From Aquitalea denitrificans (GTDB lineage: Bacteria > Pseudomonadota > Gammaproteobacteria > Burkholderiales > Chromobacteriaceae), in the NCBI RefSeq assembly GCF_009856625.1, contig NZ_CP047241.1, positions 3,472,001 to 3,536,000 of the forward strand: a stretch of 64,000 nucleotides of DNA, in the 5' to 3' direction. Both the position numbers and the translations under genes were made by a program. The notes beneath the pieces are model-generated. The model searched no databases, was not told the DNA's origin, and saw nothing but the letters and a program-made list of their open reading frames with translations. This document shows positions 35,757-45,210 of the stretch, one piece after another. The first letter of the stretch is position 1; each line of letters begins with the position of its first letter.

Positions 35757-35842
35757 GGCTACTCCTGGAAATGTCGATATACAACTCAGCTTTAACAGTC
35801 ACAACAACCGTTTCGCCGCCAATGCTGCACAGCAGCAAACGT

Positions 35843-35871
35843 AATTTAACCAAAGTGCAGAGTGCGGTCAA
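35843..35871 (-). promoter_or_regulatory. predicted promoter of the phasin gene
   Basis: On the minus strand TTGACC (35871-35866), 17-bp spacer and TAAATT (35848-35843), about 90 bases before the start codon. The rest of the 354-base gap up to minC holds no gene that I can see; it is AT-rich near minC (TATATAAA about 20 bases before the start). Confidence 0.45.
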
Positions 35872-36110
35872 GAAAATGTTGCGCCGCACAAATTGCTAAG
35901 CAGCTATTTTGTATGTGTTTTTACAACAGCAACATTCCAAACGAATGACAAGCATGTGACAGATGAAGCTAGTGGCTGCTGCCCACATTTTTTTGCAGCG
36001 CAATACCAACAGTCCACCATACATGCAGAATGGTTCACTGGCATTGAAAGGGGCAGTGCAAGCCAGTACACTCGCTCCATAGAAGAAATCTATTTATATA
36101 AAGCCTACTC

Positions 36111-36839
36111 ATGAGCTCTGCGGCCAACGCCTTTGACATCAAATCTGCCAGCCTGGATCTGCTGGCCCTGATTCTCCACACGGACAATCTGGAAGAACTC
36201 ACCAGCGCCCTGAACACCCGCTTCGGCCCCGCCGTTGATGCACCTGCCGAAGCCTTCATGCTGGATGTGGAAGCCCTGCCCCAGGCAGCGGAAACCGAGT
36301 ATGGCCGGTTGCTCCCCATGCTCAGCCGCCATGGCATTCGCATTGTGGCGCTGCGCCACCCGGATTCAGCCATGGCCGAAGTGGCCAGCCGCTACGGCCT
36401 TGCCTATGTGCGCGGCGGCTTGCCGGCACGCTCCAGCCAGACGGTCAGCGAGCCGCAGGCCAAGCCGGTGGAAGCCGCCCCGGTCGCGGCACCGGTGCCC
36501 CCGCCCAGCACCATGATCGTGGATCGCCCGGTACGCGCCGGCCAGCAGATTTATGCCCGTGGCTGCGACCTGGTGGTACTGGCCATGGTCAGCGCCGGTG
36601 CCGAGGTGATTGCCGATGGCAACATCCATGTCTATGCCCCGCTGCGTGGCCGCGCGCTGGCAGGTGCCCGTGGCAATACCAGCGCGCGCATCTTCGTGCG
36701 CAGCATGGAGGCCGAACTGGTTTCCATTGCCGGGGTCTATCGCACCATCGAACAGGCCTTGCCGGAAAGCATCAAGGGCAAGCCTACCCAGATTCAACTT
36801 GAAAACGAGCGCCTGGTCATGACCGCGCTTGGCGAATAA
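36111..36839 (+). CDS. minC: septum site-determining protein MinC
   Basis: 242 residues. The N-terminal domain (FDIKSASLDLLALIL) binds FtsZ, a Pro/Ala linker follows (about residues 110-138), and the C-terminal beta-helix domain contains RAGQQIYARGCDLVVLAMVSAGAEVIADGNIHVYAPLRGRA, the MinD-binding part. It blocks FtsZ polymerisation away from mid-cell. First gene of minCDE. Confidence 0.97.
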   Translation: MSSAANAFDIKSASLDLLALILHTDNLEELTSALNTRFGPAVDAPAEAFMLDVEALPQAAETEYGRLLPMLSRHGIRIVALRHPDSAMAEVASRYGLAYVRGGLPARSSQTVSEPQAKPVEAAPVAAPVPPPSTMIVDRPVRAGQQIYARGCDLVVLAMVSAGAEVIADGNIHVYAPLRGRALAGARGNTSARIFVRSMEAELVSIAGVYRTIEQALPESIKGKPTQIQLENERLVMTALGE

Positions 36840-36862
36840 TTCAATTTTCCAAAGGATTTACC

Positions 36863-37675
36863 GTGGCAAAAATCATCGTCGTGACTTCCGGCAAAGGTGG
36901 TGTCGGCAAAACCACCACCAGTGCCAGCTTTGCCTCCGGCCTGGCCCTGCGCGGCCACAAGACCGTGGTGATCGACTTTGACGTCGGCCTGCGCAACCTG
37001 GACCTGATCATGGGCTGCGAGCGCCGTGTGGTGTACGACCTGATCAACGTAGTGAATGGCGAAGCATCACTGAACCAGGCGCTGATCAAGGACAAGAACT
37101 GCGACAACCTGTACATCATTCCGGCCTCGCAAACCCGCGACAAGGATGCGCTGTCGCAGGAAGGCGTGGAAAAGGTATTGAAGGATCTGGCTGACAGCGG
37201 CTTCGAGTACATCGTGTGCGACTCGCCGGCCGGTATCGAAAAGGGCGCGCTGATGGCGCTGTACTTTGCCGATGAAGCGCTGATCGTCACCAACCCGGAA
37301 GTCTCCTCGGTGCGCGACTCCGACCGCATCCTGGGCATTCTGGCTTCCAAATCGCGCCGTGCCGAACAGGGCGGCGAGCCGGTGAAGGAACACCTGCTGA
37401 TCACCCGCTACTCCCCGGCCCGCGTGGACAAGGGCGAGATGCTGTCGGTGGATGACGTGAAGGAAATCCTGCGCGTACCGCTGATCGGTGTGATTCCGGA
37501 ATCCCAGACCGTACTGCAAGCCTCCAACTCCGGTACACCTGCCATTCATCTGAAGGGCAGCGATGTAGCCGAAGCCTATTCTGACGTGATTGCACGTTTC
37601 CTGGGCGAAGATCGCCCCATGCGCTTCCTGGATGCCCCCAAGGTGGGCTTGCTCAAGCGCCTGTTCGGAGGTTAA
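36863..37675 (+). CDS. minD: septum site-determining ATPase MinD
   Basis: 270 residues, GTG start with AAGGA upstream. Deviant Walker A GKGGVGKTT at residues 10-18, VVIDFDVGLRNLDLIMG for the switch region, and the C-terminal amphipathic membrane helix (KVGLLKRLFGG). It cycles on and off the membrane with MinE and recruits MinC. Confidence 0.99.
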   Translation: MAKIIVVTSGKGGVGKTTTSASFASGLALRGHKTVVIDFDVGLRNLDLIMGCERRVVYDLINVVNGEASLNQALIKDKNCDNLYIIPASQTRDKDALSQEGVEKVLKDLADSGFEYIVCDSPAGIEKGALMALYFADEALIVTNPEVSSVRDSDRILGILASKSRRAEQGGEPVKEHLLITRYSPARVDKGEMLSVDDVKEILRVPLIGVIPESQTVLQASNSGTPAIHLKGSDVAEAYSDVIARFLGEDRPMRFLDAPKVGLLKRLFGG

Positions 37676-37678
37676 ACC

Positions 37679-37936
37679 ATGTCCCTTATCGACATCCTGT
37701 TCGGCAAGCGCCAGAAAACCGCCGCCATTGCCAGAGAACGTCTGCAGATCATCCTGGCGCACGAGCGCAATGGCCGCAGCGCGCCCGACTACCTGCCCGC
37801 ATTGCAGCGCGAGCTGATGGAGGTGATTTCCAAGTACGTGTCGGTCAATCTGGACGACATCAAGGTACAAGTGGAACGCCAGGACGACTTTGAGGTGCTG
37901 GAAGTCAACATCGTGCTGCCGGAGCACCAACGCTAA
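37679..37936 (+). CDS. minE: cell division topological specificity factor MinE
   Basis: 85 residues. N-terminal membrane-targeting and MinD-interacting part (IDILFGKRQKTAAIARERLQIILAHERNG) and the C-terminal dimer domain (VISKYVSVNLDDIKVQVERQ). Three bases after minD and three before oxyR. Confidence 0.98.
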   Translation: MSLIDILFGKRQKTAAIARERLQIILAHERNGRSAPDYLPALQRELMEVISKYVSVNLDDIKVQVERQDDFEVLEVNIVLPEHQR

Positions 37937-37939
37937 ACC

Positions 37940-38881
37940 ATGACGCTGACCGAACTCCGCTACATCGTGGCCGTGGCGCGCGAGCGCCATTTTGGCCGCG
38001 CCGCACAAAGCTGCTTTGTCAGCCAGCCCACTCTGTCCATCGCCATCAAGAAGCTGGAAGACGAACTGGGCATCACCTTGTTTGAGCGTGGTGGCCAGGA
38101 AGTGGCGGTGACGGAAATTGGCGAGCGCATCATCGAACAGTCGCAGCGCGTGCTGGAAGAGGCCGAAACCGTCAAACGGCTGGCCGGTGAACACCAGAAC
38201 GAGCTGGTGGGCCCGCTCAAGCTGGGGGTGATCTTTACCATCAGCCCCTACCTGCTACCACGACTGATTCCCGCCCTGCGCATTCTGGCACCGGACATGC
38301 CGCTGATCCTGGAAGAGAACTACACCGCGCGGCTGGCTGAAATGCTCAAGCGCGGTGAGGTAGATGCCATCATCGTGGCCGACCCGTTCGACGAAGCCGG
38401 TACCGTGGCCTGGCCGCTGTATGACGAACCCTTTGTCGTAGCCACACCCAAAGGCCATCCGTGGGAAAAGCAGGAGTGTGTGAATGCCAGTCAGCTGACT
38501 GACGAAAGCGTGCTGCTGTTGACACAGGGTAACTGCTTCCGCGACCAGGTATTGCAAGCATGCAGCGAACTGGCCAGCAAGCAGAACCACCACTCCGGTC
38601 TGGCCAGCACTCTGCAGGGCAGCTCGCTTAATACCATCCGCCACATGGTGGCCAGCGGCATGGGCGTGACCGTAATGCCATCCACCTCCATCGGCCCAGG
38701 TGACGACAGCCTGCTGTCGGTGGTCCCCTTCCAGGCCCCAGTACCCGAACGGCGGGTACTGCTGGTGACACGCAAGCAGTTTTTCCGCAAGAAGGCCGTG
38801 GAAACCCTGCAGCAGGCGGTATTCCGTTCCGGGCTGGCTGGCGTTGCCATGCTGGAAGGCGAAGGACCGATTAGCGGCTGA
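37940..38881 (+). CDS. oxyR: hydrogen-peroxide-sensing regulator OxyR
   Basis: 313 residues. LysR-type helix-turn-helix at the N terminus (ELRYIVAVARERHFGRAAQ) and both redox cysteines at exactly residues 199 (QGNCFRDQ) and 208, as in the E. coli protein, so disulfide sensing should be intact. It activates peroxide defence genes. It follows minE after three bases, so it may be co-transcribed with minCDE. Confidence 0.95.
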   Translation: MTLTELRYIVAVARERHFGRAAQSCFVSQPTLSIAIKKLEDELGITLFERGGQEVAVTEIGERIIEQSQRVLEEAETVKRLAGEHQNELVGPLKLGVIFTISPYLLPRLIPALRILAPDMPLILEENYTARLAEMLKRGEVDAIIVADPFDEAGTVAWPLYDEPFVVATPKGHPWEKQECVNASQLTDESVLLLTQGNCFRDQVLQACSELASKQNHHSGLASTLQGSSLNTIRHMVASGMGVTVMPSTSIGPGDDSLLSVVPFQAPVPERRVLLVTRKQFFRKKAVETLQQAVFRSGLAGVAMLEGEGPISG

Positions 38882-38902
38882 TCCACATTACGCAGCCACA
38901 AA

Positions 38903-38929
38903 AAAAGCCGCTCTCATCGAGCGGCTTTT
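38903..38929. terminator. bidirectional terminator
   Basis: GCCGCTC / GAGCGGC stem (38907-38913, 38919-38925) with flanking A and T runs between oxyR and the convergent aminotransferase gene. Confidence 0.85.
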
Positions 38930-38950
38930 GTTTGCCTGCCAGCGACGTTC

Positions 38951-40105
38951 TCAGGCGGCAGCCCTGCGTACCAGCTGGGCCAGACGGGCGATGCCCTCGT
39001 CAATGCGCTCCGGCGCAGCGTGGCTGAAGTTGAGGCGCAAGTGGCCGATGCCATCTGCCGGATTCGGGTAGAAAGGCTCCCCCGGCATGAAGGCGACATT
39101 GCATTCTGCCAGCGCCACTTTCAGCAGCTCGCGCGTGTCCTGCGGCTGCTTCAGCGTCAGCCAGAAAAACAGCCCGCCCTTGGGAACCTGCCAGTCAGCC
39201 AGATCAGCAAAGTGCTTTTCCAGCGCAGCCTGCATGGCATCACGCCCCACACGGTAAGTATCGCGCAGTGATTGCAGATGCGCCGGGAAGTCCGGGCTGG
39301 CCAGCTGCTGGGCAATAAACCACTGACCGGGGCGATTGCTGTGCAGGTCGGTGGATTGCTTGAGCTTGACCAGATGCGGATACAGCTCGGGCGAGGCAAT
39401 CAGATAACCTTCGCGCAGGCCCGGTGCCAGCGTCTTGGAGAAGGAACCGGCATAAATCCACGGCGTGTTCTTCAGGTGGCTGACCAGCGGTGCCGGTGCC
39501 TCGCCATCGTAGGAAAGCGCGCGGTACGGATCATCCTCGTAAACCGGCAAGCCATGGCTGTCGATCACCTCGGCCAGCGCCCGGCGGTTTTCCTCGCTAT
39601 AACAGGCACCGGAGGGGTTCTGGAAGCTGGGAATCAGATAGGTCAGCCGTGGCTTGGCCGTGCGCAAGGCCTGATCCAGCTTGTCCGGGGACAGCTGACC
39701 GTTTTCCTGTGCCACGGCCGTGATCCTGGCACCAAACAGATTGAAGGACTGCAAGGCAGCCAGATAGGTGGGGCCTTCTGTCACCAGCGGTGTACCCGGG
39801 TCGATGAACAGCTTGGAAGCCAGGTCGATGGCCTGCTGCGAACCCGACAGCACCAGTACCTGCTGAGCAGTGCAATCCAGCCCCATCTTGCGCGCCTGGG
39901 CGGCAATCAGTTCGCGCAGTTCCGGTTCCCCCTCGGTGGTACCGTATTGCGCCAGTGCCTGCGGCATGCCGCTGAAGTCCAGCTTGGGCAGACAGCTGGC
40001 TGCCGGCAGTCCGCCGGCAAAGGAAATGACTTCCGGGCGCTGTGCTGCAGCCAGGATTTCGCGGATCAGCGAACCCATCAGTCGTTCGATACGTTCTGAA
40101 AACAT
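38951..40105 (-). CDS. PLP-dependent aminotransferase (2-aminoadipate/LysN-like)
   Basis: 384 residues from the ATG at 40105, which has AGGGAGAT before it; the frame extends 21 bases further. Fold-type I features: FAGGLPAASCLP near the start, PSFQNPSGACYS, VYEDDPYRALSY, and the PLP lysine in YAGSFSKTLAPGLREGY. It resembles aminoadipate/aromatic or branched-chain transaminases of the MocR-like subgroup but lacks the DNA-binding domain. The substrate is not determined. The divergent MarR gene begins 200 bases away. Confidence 0.85.
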   Translation of the reverse strand: MFSERIERLMGSLIREILAAAQRPEVISFAGGLPAASCLPKLDFSGMPQALAQYGTTEGEPELRELIAAQARKMGLDCTAQQVLVLSGSQQAIDLASKLFIDPGTPLVTEGPTYLAALQSFNLFGARITAVAQENGQLSPDKLDQALRTAKPRLTYLIPSFQNPSGACYSEENRRALAEVIDSHGLPVYEDDPYRALSYDGEAPAPLVSHLKNTPWIYAGSFSKTLAPGLREGYLIASPELYPHLVKLKQSTDLHSNRPGQWFIAQQLASPDFPAHLQSLRDTYRVGRDAMQAALEKHFADLADWQVPKGGLFFWLTLKQPQDTRELLKVALAECNVAFMPGEPFYPNPADGIGHLRLNFSHAAPERIDEGIARLAQLVRRAAA

Positions 40106-40304
40106 GGTAATCTCCCTGATTGTCACACCAGTATGTCAACCATATTGCCGTGGCCGAGGGTGGCAAGCCTACGGAAGCGGGGCTTCTGCAGCAGTTGTTT
40201 TGTTGTTCTGCTACCGCCATATGATGCGCTGCTATGACAATCCAACGAACAATAAACGTCAATTTTTTTGACCTAATTTACCCCTAGGCGGGGAAGTCGT
40301 CAAC

Positions 40305-40760
40305 ATGCCTGACACCGATAGCTCGATTGACCTGCGCGCGGCCATGGAAGTGTTTTTCCATGCCTACAAGGCCTTTACCGCCAAGCCGGATGAAATCCTG
40401 GCCCGCCGTGGCCTGGCGCGTGTACACCACCGTATCCTGTTCTTCGTGGCCCGCTATCCCGGCCTGTCGGTCAAGGACCTGCTGGGCGCGCTGGATGTCA
40501 CCAAGCAAGCCATCAACATGCCGCTACGCCAGTTGGTGGAGATGGGGCTGATTGCCAGCGTGGCAGCCAGCCACGACAAGCGGGTGAAGCAACTGTCGCT
40601 GACCAGCGAAGGCCGCAAGCTGGAAGAAGCCCTGCACAAGGAACAAGCCCGCCTGCTCAGCCAGGCCTTCAGCCGCATTGGTGATACTGCCACCCGCGAC
40701 TGGATGGCGGTTAACAGCCAGCTGTCCGGCCGCGCCGATGCCGAGGAAGCTGGCCACTGA
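40305..40760 (+). CDS. MarR-family transcriptional regulator
   Basis: 151 residues. Winged helix with LSVKDLLGALDVTKQAINMPLRQLVEMGLI and the wing DKRVKQLSLTSEGRKLEE. It is divergent from the aminotransferase gene, which is a plausible target. Inducer unknown. A GGGGAAG precedes the ATG. Confidence 0.88.
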   Translation: MPDTDSSIDLRAAMEVFFHAYKAFTAKPDEILARRGLARVHHRILFFVARYPGLSVKDLLGALDVTKQAINMPLRQLVEMGLIASVAASHDKRVKQLSLTSEGRKLEEALHKEQARLLSQAFSRIGDTATRDWMAVNSQLSGRADAEEAGH

Positions 40761-40780
40761 TACCGCCGGCAATGAACGCA

Positions 40781-40810
40781 AAAAGCCCGTGTAACCATAC
40801 ACGGGCTTTT
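40781..40810. terminator. bidirectional terminator
   Basis: AAAAGCCCGTGTA, ACCA loop, TACACGGGCTTTT between the MarR gene and convergent greB. Confidence 0.9.
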
Positions 40811-40833
40811 GTTTGCTCCGGGGACACGCCGGC

Positions 40834-41388
40834 TTAGCTGATCTTTTCGTAGCGCACTTCGAGGATTTCGATATCTTCCGCGCCGTCCGGGCCACGAAAC
40901 AGCACGCTATCCCCTTCACGCGCCTTGATCAGGGTGCGGGCAATCGGGGAAATCCAGCTGATATGACCACGCGACAGATCAATTTCATCCACCCCGACGA
41001 TGCGCAGCAGCTGCTCGCTGCCATCTCCACGCTCAATCAGCACGGTTGCCGAGAAAAATACCTGATCGGTCGCTTCACGCGCTTCCGGGTCCACTACCTC
41101 AGCCAGCTCCAGCCGCTTGGTCAGAAAGCGGATGCGGCGGTCGATTTCGCGCAAGCGGCGCTTGCCGTACAGATAATCGCCATTTTCCGAGCGATCGCCA
41201 TTGCTGGCGGCCCAGTTGACGATCTGCACCACTTCCGGCCTTTCCTTGTTGACCAACTGGTACAACTCGTCCTTCAGCCGCAACCAGCCACCGGGCGTGA
41301 TGTAGTTCTTGGTGGATGCCGGCAGTCGCTGCTCGACTGGCAGATCGTCTTCAGCCTCGTCGTTTTCTCGAGTAAATGCCTTGCTCAT
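40834..41388 (-). CDS. greB: transcription elongation factor GreB
   Basis: 184 residues from the ATG at 41388 (MSKAFTRENDE); an upstream in-frame start at 41409 would add seven. The N-terminal coiled coil carries the acidic tip (NGDRSENGDYLYGKRRLREIDRRI) that enters the RNA polymerase channel, and the C-terminal FKBP-like domain contains ISWISPIARTLIKAREGD. GreB stimulates transcript cleavage to rescue backtracked polymerase. Confidence 0.95.
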   Translation of the reverse strand: MSKAFTRENDEAEDDLPVEQRLPASTKNYITPGGWLRLKDELYQLVNKERPEVVQIVNWAASNGDRSENGDYLYGKRRLREIDRRIRFLTKRLELAEVVDPEAREATDQVFFSATVLIERGDGSEQLLRIVGVDEIDLSRGHISWISPIARTLIKAREGDSVLFRGPDGAEDIEILEVRYEKIS

Positions 41389-41454
41389 GCGTATATTCCT
41401 GACTGGCACTGCAATCGGCTACCTTACGTCCGGCAGCGCCGGTTCAGCAAGCCA

Positions 41455-42018
41455 TCATTGGTCCTGCGGCCACAACCATTCCTGGCAGTACACCAGCAGA
41501 TTCTTTGGCCGCAGCTTCAGCTGTTGCAACTGCTTGTAATCCAGCCACAGCAGATGATACTGATTATCCTCGCTCATGCGTGCCAGCTCCGGCCCACCCA
41601 GCTGCAGGGTGCCACGAAACTTGCTGGCCAGAAACACATGTTCGATGCGCCCCTTGTGCTCCAGCTCGGCCAGTTGCTCGGCCAGCCATACATTCAGGCC
41701 GGTCTCCTCGCGGGTTTCACGCACACAGGCCATGGCCGGGGTTTCGCCAGCCTTGATGGTGCCGCCGGGCAGGACATAATACTCCTTGCCATTTTTGATG
41801 CGCTGCATCATCAACAGCTTGCCATCCTGGATGATGACAATGGATGCACGCGGCCCGCGCCGACCGGCCAGCAAGCGTACGGCAGCACCGGCTATTGCCG
41901 GCTGCTGTCCATGATGCGATTGGCGGACAGAATGCAAAACGGGTGACCGCAAGGCAGCCACCCATTTGCCTGCTCGCACCGCCAGCGCCGTCAGTGACGG
42001 CCAACGGCGAGCGCTCAC
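41455..42018 (-). CDS. NUDIX hydrolase
   Basis: 187 residues if translation begins at the GTG at 42018, which overlaps the stop of the pseudouridine-synthase gene by four bases. The Nudix box GGTIKAGETPAMACVRETREETGL is intact, so it should cleave a nucleoside-diphosphate-linked compound. The first 55 residues are basic, low in conservation and may not be translated; an internal start near RRGPRASIVIIQDGK is possible. Substrate unknown. Confidence 0.8.
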   Translation of the reverse strand: MSARRWPSLTALAVRAGKWVAALRSPVLHSVRQSHHGQQPAIAGAAVRLLAGRRGPRASIVIIQDGKLLMMQRIKNGKEYYVLPGGTIKAGETPAMACVRETREETGLNVWLAEQLAELEHKGRIEHVFLASKFRGTLQLGGPELARMSEDNQYHLLWLDYKQLQQLKLRPKNLLVYCQEWLWPQDQ

Positions 42019-43571
42019 TCGGCCTTGCTGCCGCGGGTTTTCTTGCGGCCGGTCATGGTCAGGTCAGACCACTTCATCACCGCAGCCACTTCGGCTTCGT
42101 TCAGTTCGTAGAACTGGCCACGCTTAAGGCGCGGGGGCAGGCCCAGGTTGCCAAAGCGCACGCGGATCAGGCGGCTGACGGTCAGGCCGAAGTGTTCGAA
42201 CATGCGACGCACTTCGCGGTTACGCCCTTCCTTGATCACCACGTTGTACCACTGGTTGGCACCTTCTTCGGCACCACCGCGCTGGAATACACGCTGGAAG
42301 GCAGCCGGGCCGTCTTCCAGCTCGACACCTGCGGTCATTTCCTTGGCGATTTCCGGTGTCAGTTCACCCAGCACGCGCACGGCGTATTCACGCTCCACTT
42401 CAAAGCTGGGGTGCATCATGCGGTTGGCCAGTTCACCACTGGTGGTGATCAGCAACAGGCCGGAGGTGTTGACGTCCAGACGGCCCACGGCCACCCAGCG
42501 GCTGCTCTTGGCTTGCGGCAGGCGCTCAAACACGCTGACACGGCCTTCCGGGTCGTCGCGGGAAACGATTTCACCTTCTTGCTTGTGGTACATGATGATG
42601 CGTGGCAGGCGGTCGGCCCATTTGAGCTTGATCACATCACCCTTGGCGGTGACGCGGTCTTCCGGGCCGACACGGTCGCCCAGATTGGCTTTCTTGCCAT
42701 TGACCATCACCAGACCGGCTTCAATCCATTCTTCCATTTCGCGGCGCGAGCCGACGCCGGAAGCGGAAAGCGCTTTTTGCAGGCGTACCGGTTCAATCTG
42801 TTCCTTGTCGAGGCGCACCTCGCGCAGCCGCTTGGACTTTTCTTTCACGTCCTGACTCGGGCTGCGCAGACGCAACTTTTTTGCCTTGATTACCAGCGAC
42901 TTGCCTTCTGCGCGCGGTTTGCCCGCGGCGGGAGCACGACGCTGTTCGCGCGGGCTTTGTTCTCCATCGGCTACCGGCATGGCGGCATTTTTGTTGCCGA
43001 AGCGACGTTCGTGCTGCAGCGCTTCACCACCTTCAGCCTGCAAACGTTCGGCCTTTTCCTGGCGACGGGCAGCCTGCTGCTGGCGGTTGTTTTCCGACTG
43101 ACTACGCTTGCCGCTGCCGGTGGGCTTGGCCTGCACTTCGCCACGGCGGTTGACAGTTTCCTTGCGGCGGTTGTTGGCCGGTTTTTTCGGTTCGGCCACA
43201 TTGCCATTCGGTTCGCCGTTTTCATCGCGCGGCAGGCCACGGGCCTGGCGTTGCAATTCCAGCTGGGCCAGTTCGGCACGGCTCATCTTGAACAGTGGCG
43301 CGCTTTCATGCGGTGCAGCATTGGCTTGCGCCTGCAGCAGATTGCCATAGGCATCCCGCGGCGCAGCGGGGCGACGGCCCTGCGGCTTGCCGCCCTGGGC
43401 TTGCGCGTCTTGCGGATTACGCGCCTTGCCAAAGCCTCCCGGCTTGCCACGGCCCTGCTGTTGCGGGGCGTTGCCACGGGCGGCGTCAGGCTGACGGCGC
43501 TGGCTGGTGCTTTCGCGTCCCTTTACACGCGCCACCGGCTGGCGGGCGTTGTTTTGTCCTTTGGTAGACAT
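42015..43571 (-). CDS. rluB: 23S rRNA pseudouridine synthase, RluB type, with long basic N-terminal extension
   Basis: 518 residues, about twice the length of E. coli RluB. Residues 1-250 are a Lys/Arg/Gln/Ala-rich, disordered-looking extension. Then comes an S4 RNA-binding domain (RLQKALSASGVGSRREMEEWI) and the catalytic domain with GRLDVNTSGLLL containing the active-site Asp. It makes a pseudouridine (2605 in E. coli) in 23S rRNA. Such extensions are common in beta-proteobacteria. Probably co-transcribed with the upstream scpB gene, 31 bases away. Confidence 0.9.
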   Translation of the reverse strand: MSTKGQNNARQPVARVKGRESTSQRRQPDAARGNAPQQQGRGKPGGFGKARNPQDAQAQGGKPQGRRPAAPRDAYGNLLQAQANAAPHESAPLFKMSRAELAQLELQRQARGLPRDENGEPNGNVAEPKKPANNRRKETVNRRGEVQAKPTGSGKRSQSENNRQQQAARRQEKAERLQAEGGEALQHERRFGNKNAAMPVADGEQSPREQRRAPAAGKPRAEGKSLVIKAKKLRLRSPSQDVKEKSKRLREVRLDKEQIEPVRLQKALSASGVGSRREMEEWIEAGLVMVNGKKANLGDRVGPEDRVTAKGDVIKLKWADRLPRIIMYHKQEGEIVSRDDPEGRVSVFERLPQAKSSRWVAVGRLDVNTSGLLLITTSGELANRMMHPSFEVEREYAVRVLGELTPEIAKEMTAGVELEDGPAAFQRVFQRGGAEEGANQWYNVVIKEGRNREVRRMFEHFGLTVSRLIRVRFGNLGLPPRLKRGQFYELNEAEVAAVMKWSDLTMTGRKKTRGSKAE

Positions 43572-43602
43572 AAATCATGCTCTTTCAGTACGAGCGCACG
43601 CG

Positions 43603-44235
43603 CTATTGAGCTTGTGGCTCCAGATTGTCCGCCTCATCGTCGAGGGGGAGAGTGTCTTCGGCTTCTTCGCTGCCGATCTCTTGTGGCTGGGCATCGGGTA
43701 TGACCAGTGTTCCCAAGTCTGCCAGCGGTGGCAGATCCCTTAGCGAAACAAAGCCAAGATCATCCAGAAACTTGCGGGTGGTGGCATACAGCCCCGGCCG
43801 GCCGGGCACGTCCTTGTGCCCGATTACTTCAATCCAACCCCGCTCCAGCAGGGTTTGCATCACATTGGTGGATACCGACACGCCACGAATGGATTCGATA
43901 TCACCACGGGTAACAGGTTGTTTGTAGGCGATAATCGCCAGGGTTTCCATCACGGCACGCGAGTAACGCGGCGGTTTTTCCGGGTTCAGCCGTGACAGAT
44001 AGGGGGTAAATTCGGCCCGGGCGCGAAAGCGCCAGCCACTGGCCAGTTTCACCAGCTCCACACCACGGCCACGCCAGTCAGACTGGATGTCTTCCAGAAT
44101 GTCATTCAGCAGACTGGCCTTGATGTCTTCGGTAAACAGCTTTTTGAGCTGGGATACCGACAAGGGTTCCGTCGCGGTCAATAATGCCGTTTCCAGCACG
44201 ATCTTGAGATAGTTTAAGTCGGTGATGGTGGACAT
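43603..44235 (-). CDS. scpB: segregation and condensation protein B
   Basis: 210 residues. Two winged-helix domains, with the conserved ALLTATEPLSVSQLKKLF at the start, RYSRAVMETLAIIAYKQPVTRGDIESIRGVSV and GLYATTRKFLDDLGF. It is the kleisin-binding partner of SMC-ScpA in chromosome condensation. It is 144 bases downstream of scpA, farther than usual, with AT-rich sequence between that could hold a promoter. Confidence 0.95.
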   Translation of the reverse strand: MSTITDLNYLKIVLETALLTATEPLSVSQLKKLFTEDIKASLLNDILEDIQSDWRGRGVELVKLASGWRFRARAEFTPYLSRLNPEKPPRYSRAVMETLAIIAYKQPVTRGDIESIRGVSVSTNVMQTLLERGWIEVIGHKDVPGRPGLYATTRKFLDDLGFVSLRDLPPLADLGTLVIPDAQPQEIGSEEAEDTLPLDDEADNLEPQAQ

Positions 44236-44379
44236 CGGACCAAGTCTCGCCCGGCCTGCGCACAGGACTAGGGGCGAAAAATATACATTGCGCGGGGAAG
44301 GCGCGGATTTTACATGAATTCCCCGCTGGCGACACTGCCAATTCGTGCACTGCTGTCATGCATGCAACAGTTGGCCGAC

Positions 44380-45210
44380 TCAGTTGATGGCAATGCGTAC
44401 ATAAATGGGCTGATAGGCTTCCTCTTGACTCACCTTGATCAGCCCTTCCTTCACCAGCTCCAGCACCGCAATGAAGTTGACCACCAGATGGGCGACGCCC
44501 TTGTCCACCTCGAACAGCTCTTCGAACGGCACGTATTCGCGCCCGGACAGGTAGCGCAGGATCCAGCTCATTTGCTCGCGTACCGACAGCTCGTCCTTTT
44601 CCACCTTGTGACTGCGCTTGTGCTTTGCCCTGGACAGAATGGCCAGCCAGGCCTGACGCAGATCTACCGCTGCCACATCCGGCAGCCGCGCCTCGGCCCC
44701 CTGCTCGATCAGTACTGCCAGCCAGGCAAAATCGCGGTCGGCCTGCGGCAGCTTGTCCAGCGCCAGTGCAGCCAGCTTCATCTGTTCGTAATCCAGCAGG
44801 CGGCGCACCAGCTCGGCACGCGGGTCGTCCGGTTCGCCCTCTTCATCCAGCGGCGGACGCGGCAGCAGCAGCCGCGATTTGATTTCAATCAGCAAGGCCG
44901 CCATCAGCAGGTATTCCGCCGCCAGCTCCAGCCGCTCGGTGCGCATGGCGTCCACATAGCCCATGTACTGGCGAGTGATGTCAGCCATCGGAATATTCAG
45001 CACATCCAGATTTTGCTTGCGGATCAGGTAGAGCAACAGGTCCAGCGGGCCTTCGAAGCTTTCCAGGATCACCTGCAAGGCATCGGGCGGGATGAACAGG
45101 TCCTGCGGCACTTCCAGCACCGGCTGACCGAATACATGGGCGATGGGCAGGCCGGCCGGCAGTTGCGGCGCGGTCAGGGCAAAGTTGTCGGGCGTGGTCT
45201 GGCTACTCAT
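44380..45210 (-). CDS. scpA: segregation and condensation protein A (kleisin)
   Basis: 276 residues from the ATG at 45210; the frame extends 138 bases upstream into the LysR gene but the overlap there and the family length favour this start. N-terminal SMC-binding region FEGPLDLLLYLIRKQNLDVLNIPM is diagnostic; the C-terminal winged helix ends in ...YVRIAIN. It joins the SMC heads. Its ATG overlaps the stop of the LysR gene by four bases. Confidence 0.95.
   Translation of the reverse strand: MSSQTTPDNFALTAPQLPAGLPIAHVFGQPVLEVPQDLFIPPDALQVILESFEGPLDLLLYLIRKQNLDVLNIPMADITRQYMGYVDAMRTERLELAAEYLLMAALLIEIKSRLLLPRPPLDEEGEPDDPRAELVRRLLDYEQMKLAALALDKLPQADRDFAWLAVLIEQGAEARLPDVAAVDLRQAWLAILSRAKHKRSHKVEKDELSVREQMSWILRYLSGREYVPFEELFEVDKGVAHLVVNFIAVLELVKEGLIKVSQEEAYQPIYVRIAIN

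Noticed and set aside
41844..43703. 619-residue plus-strand open frame
   Set aside because: It lies antisense to the pseudouridine-synthase gene, whose motifs are clear; its translation is a low-complexity mirror of GC-rich codons.
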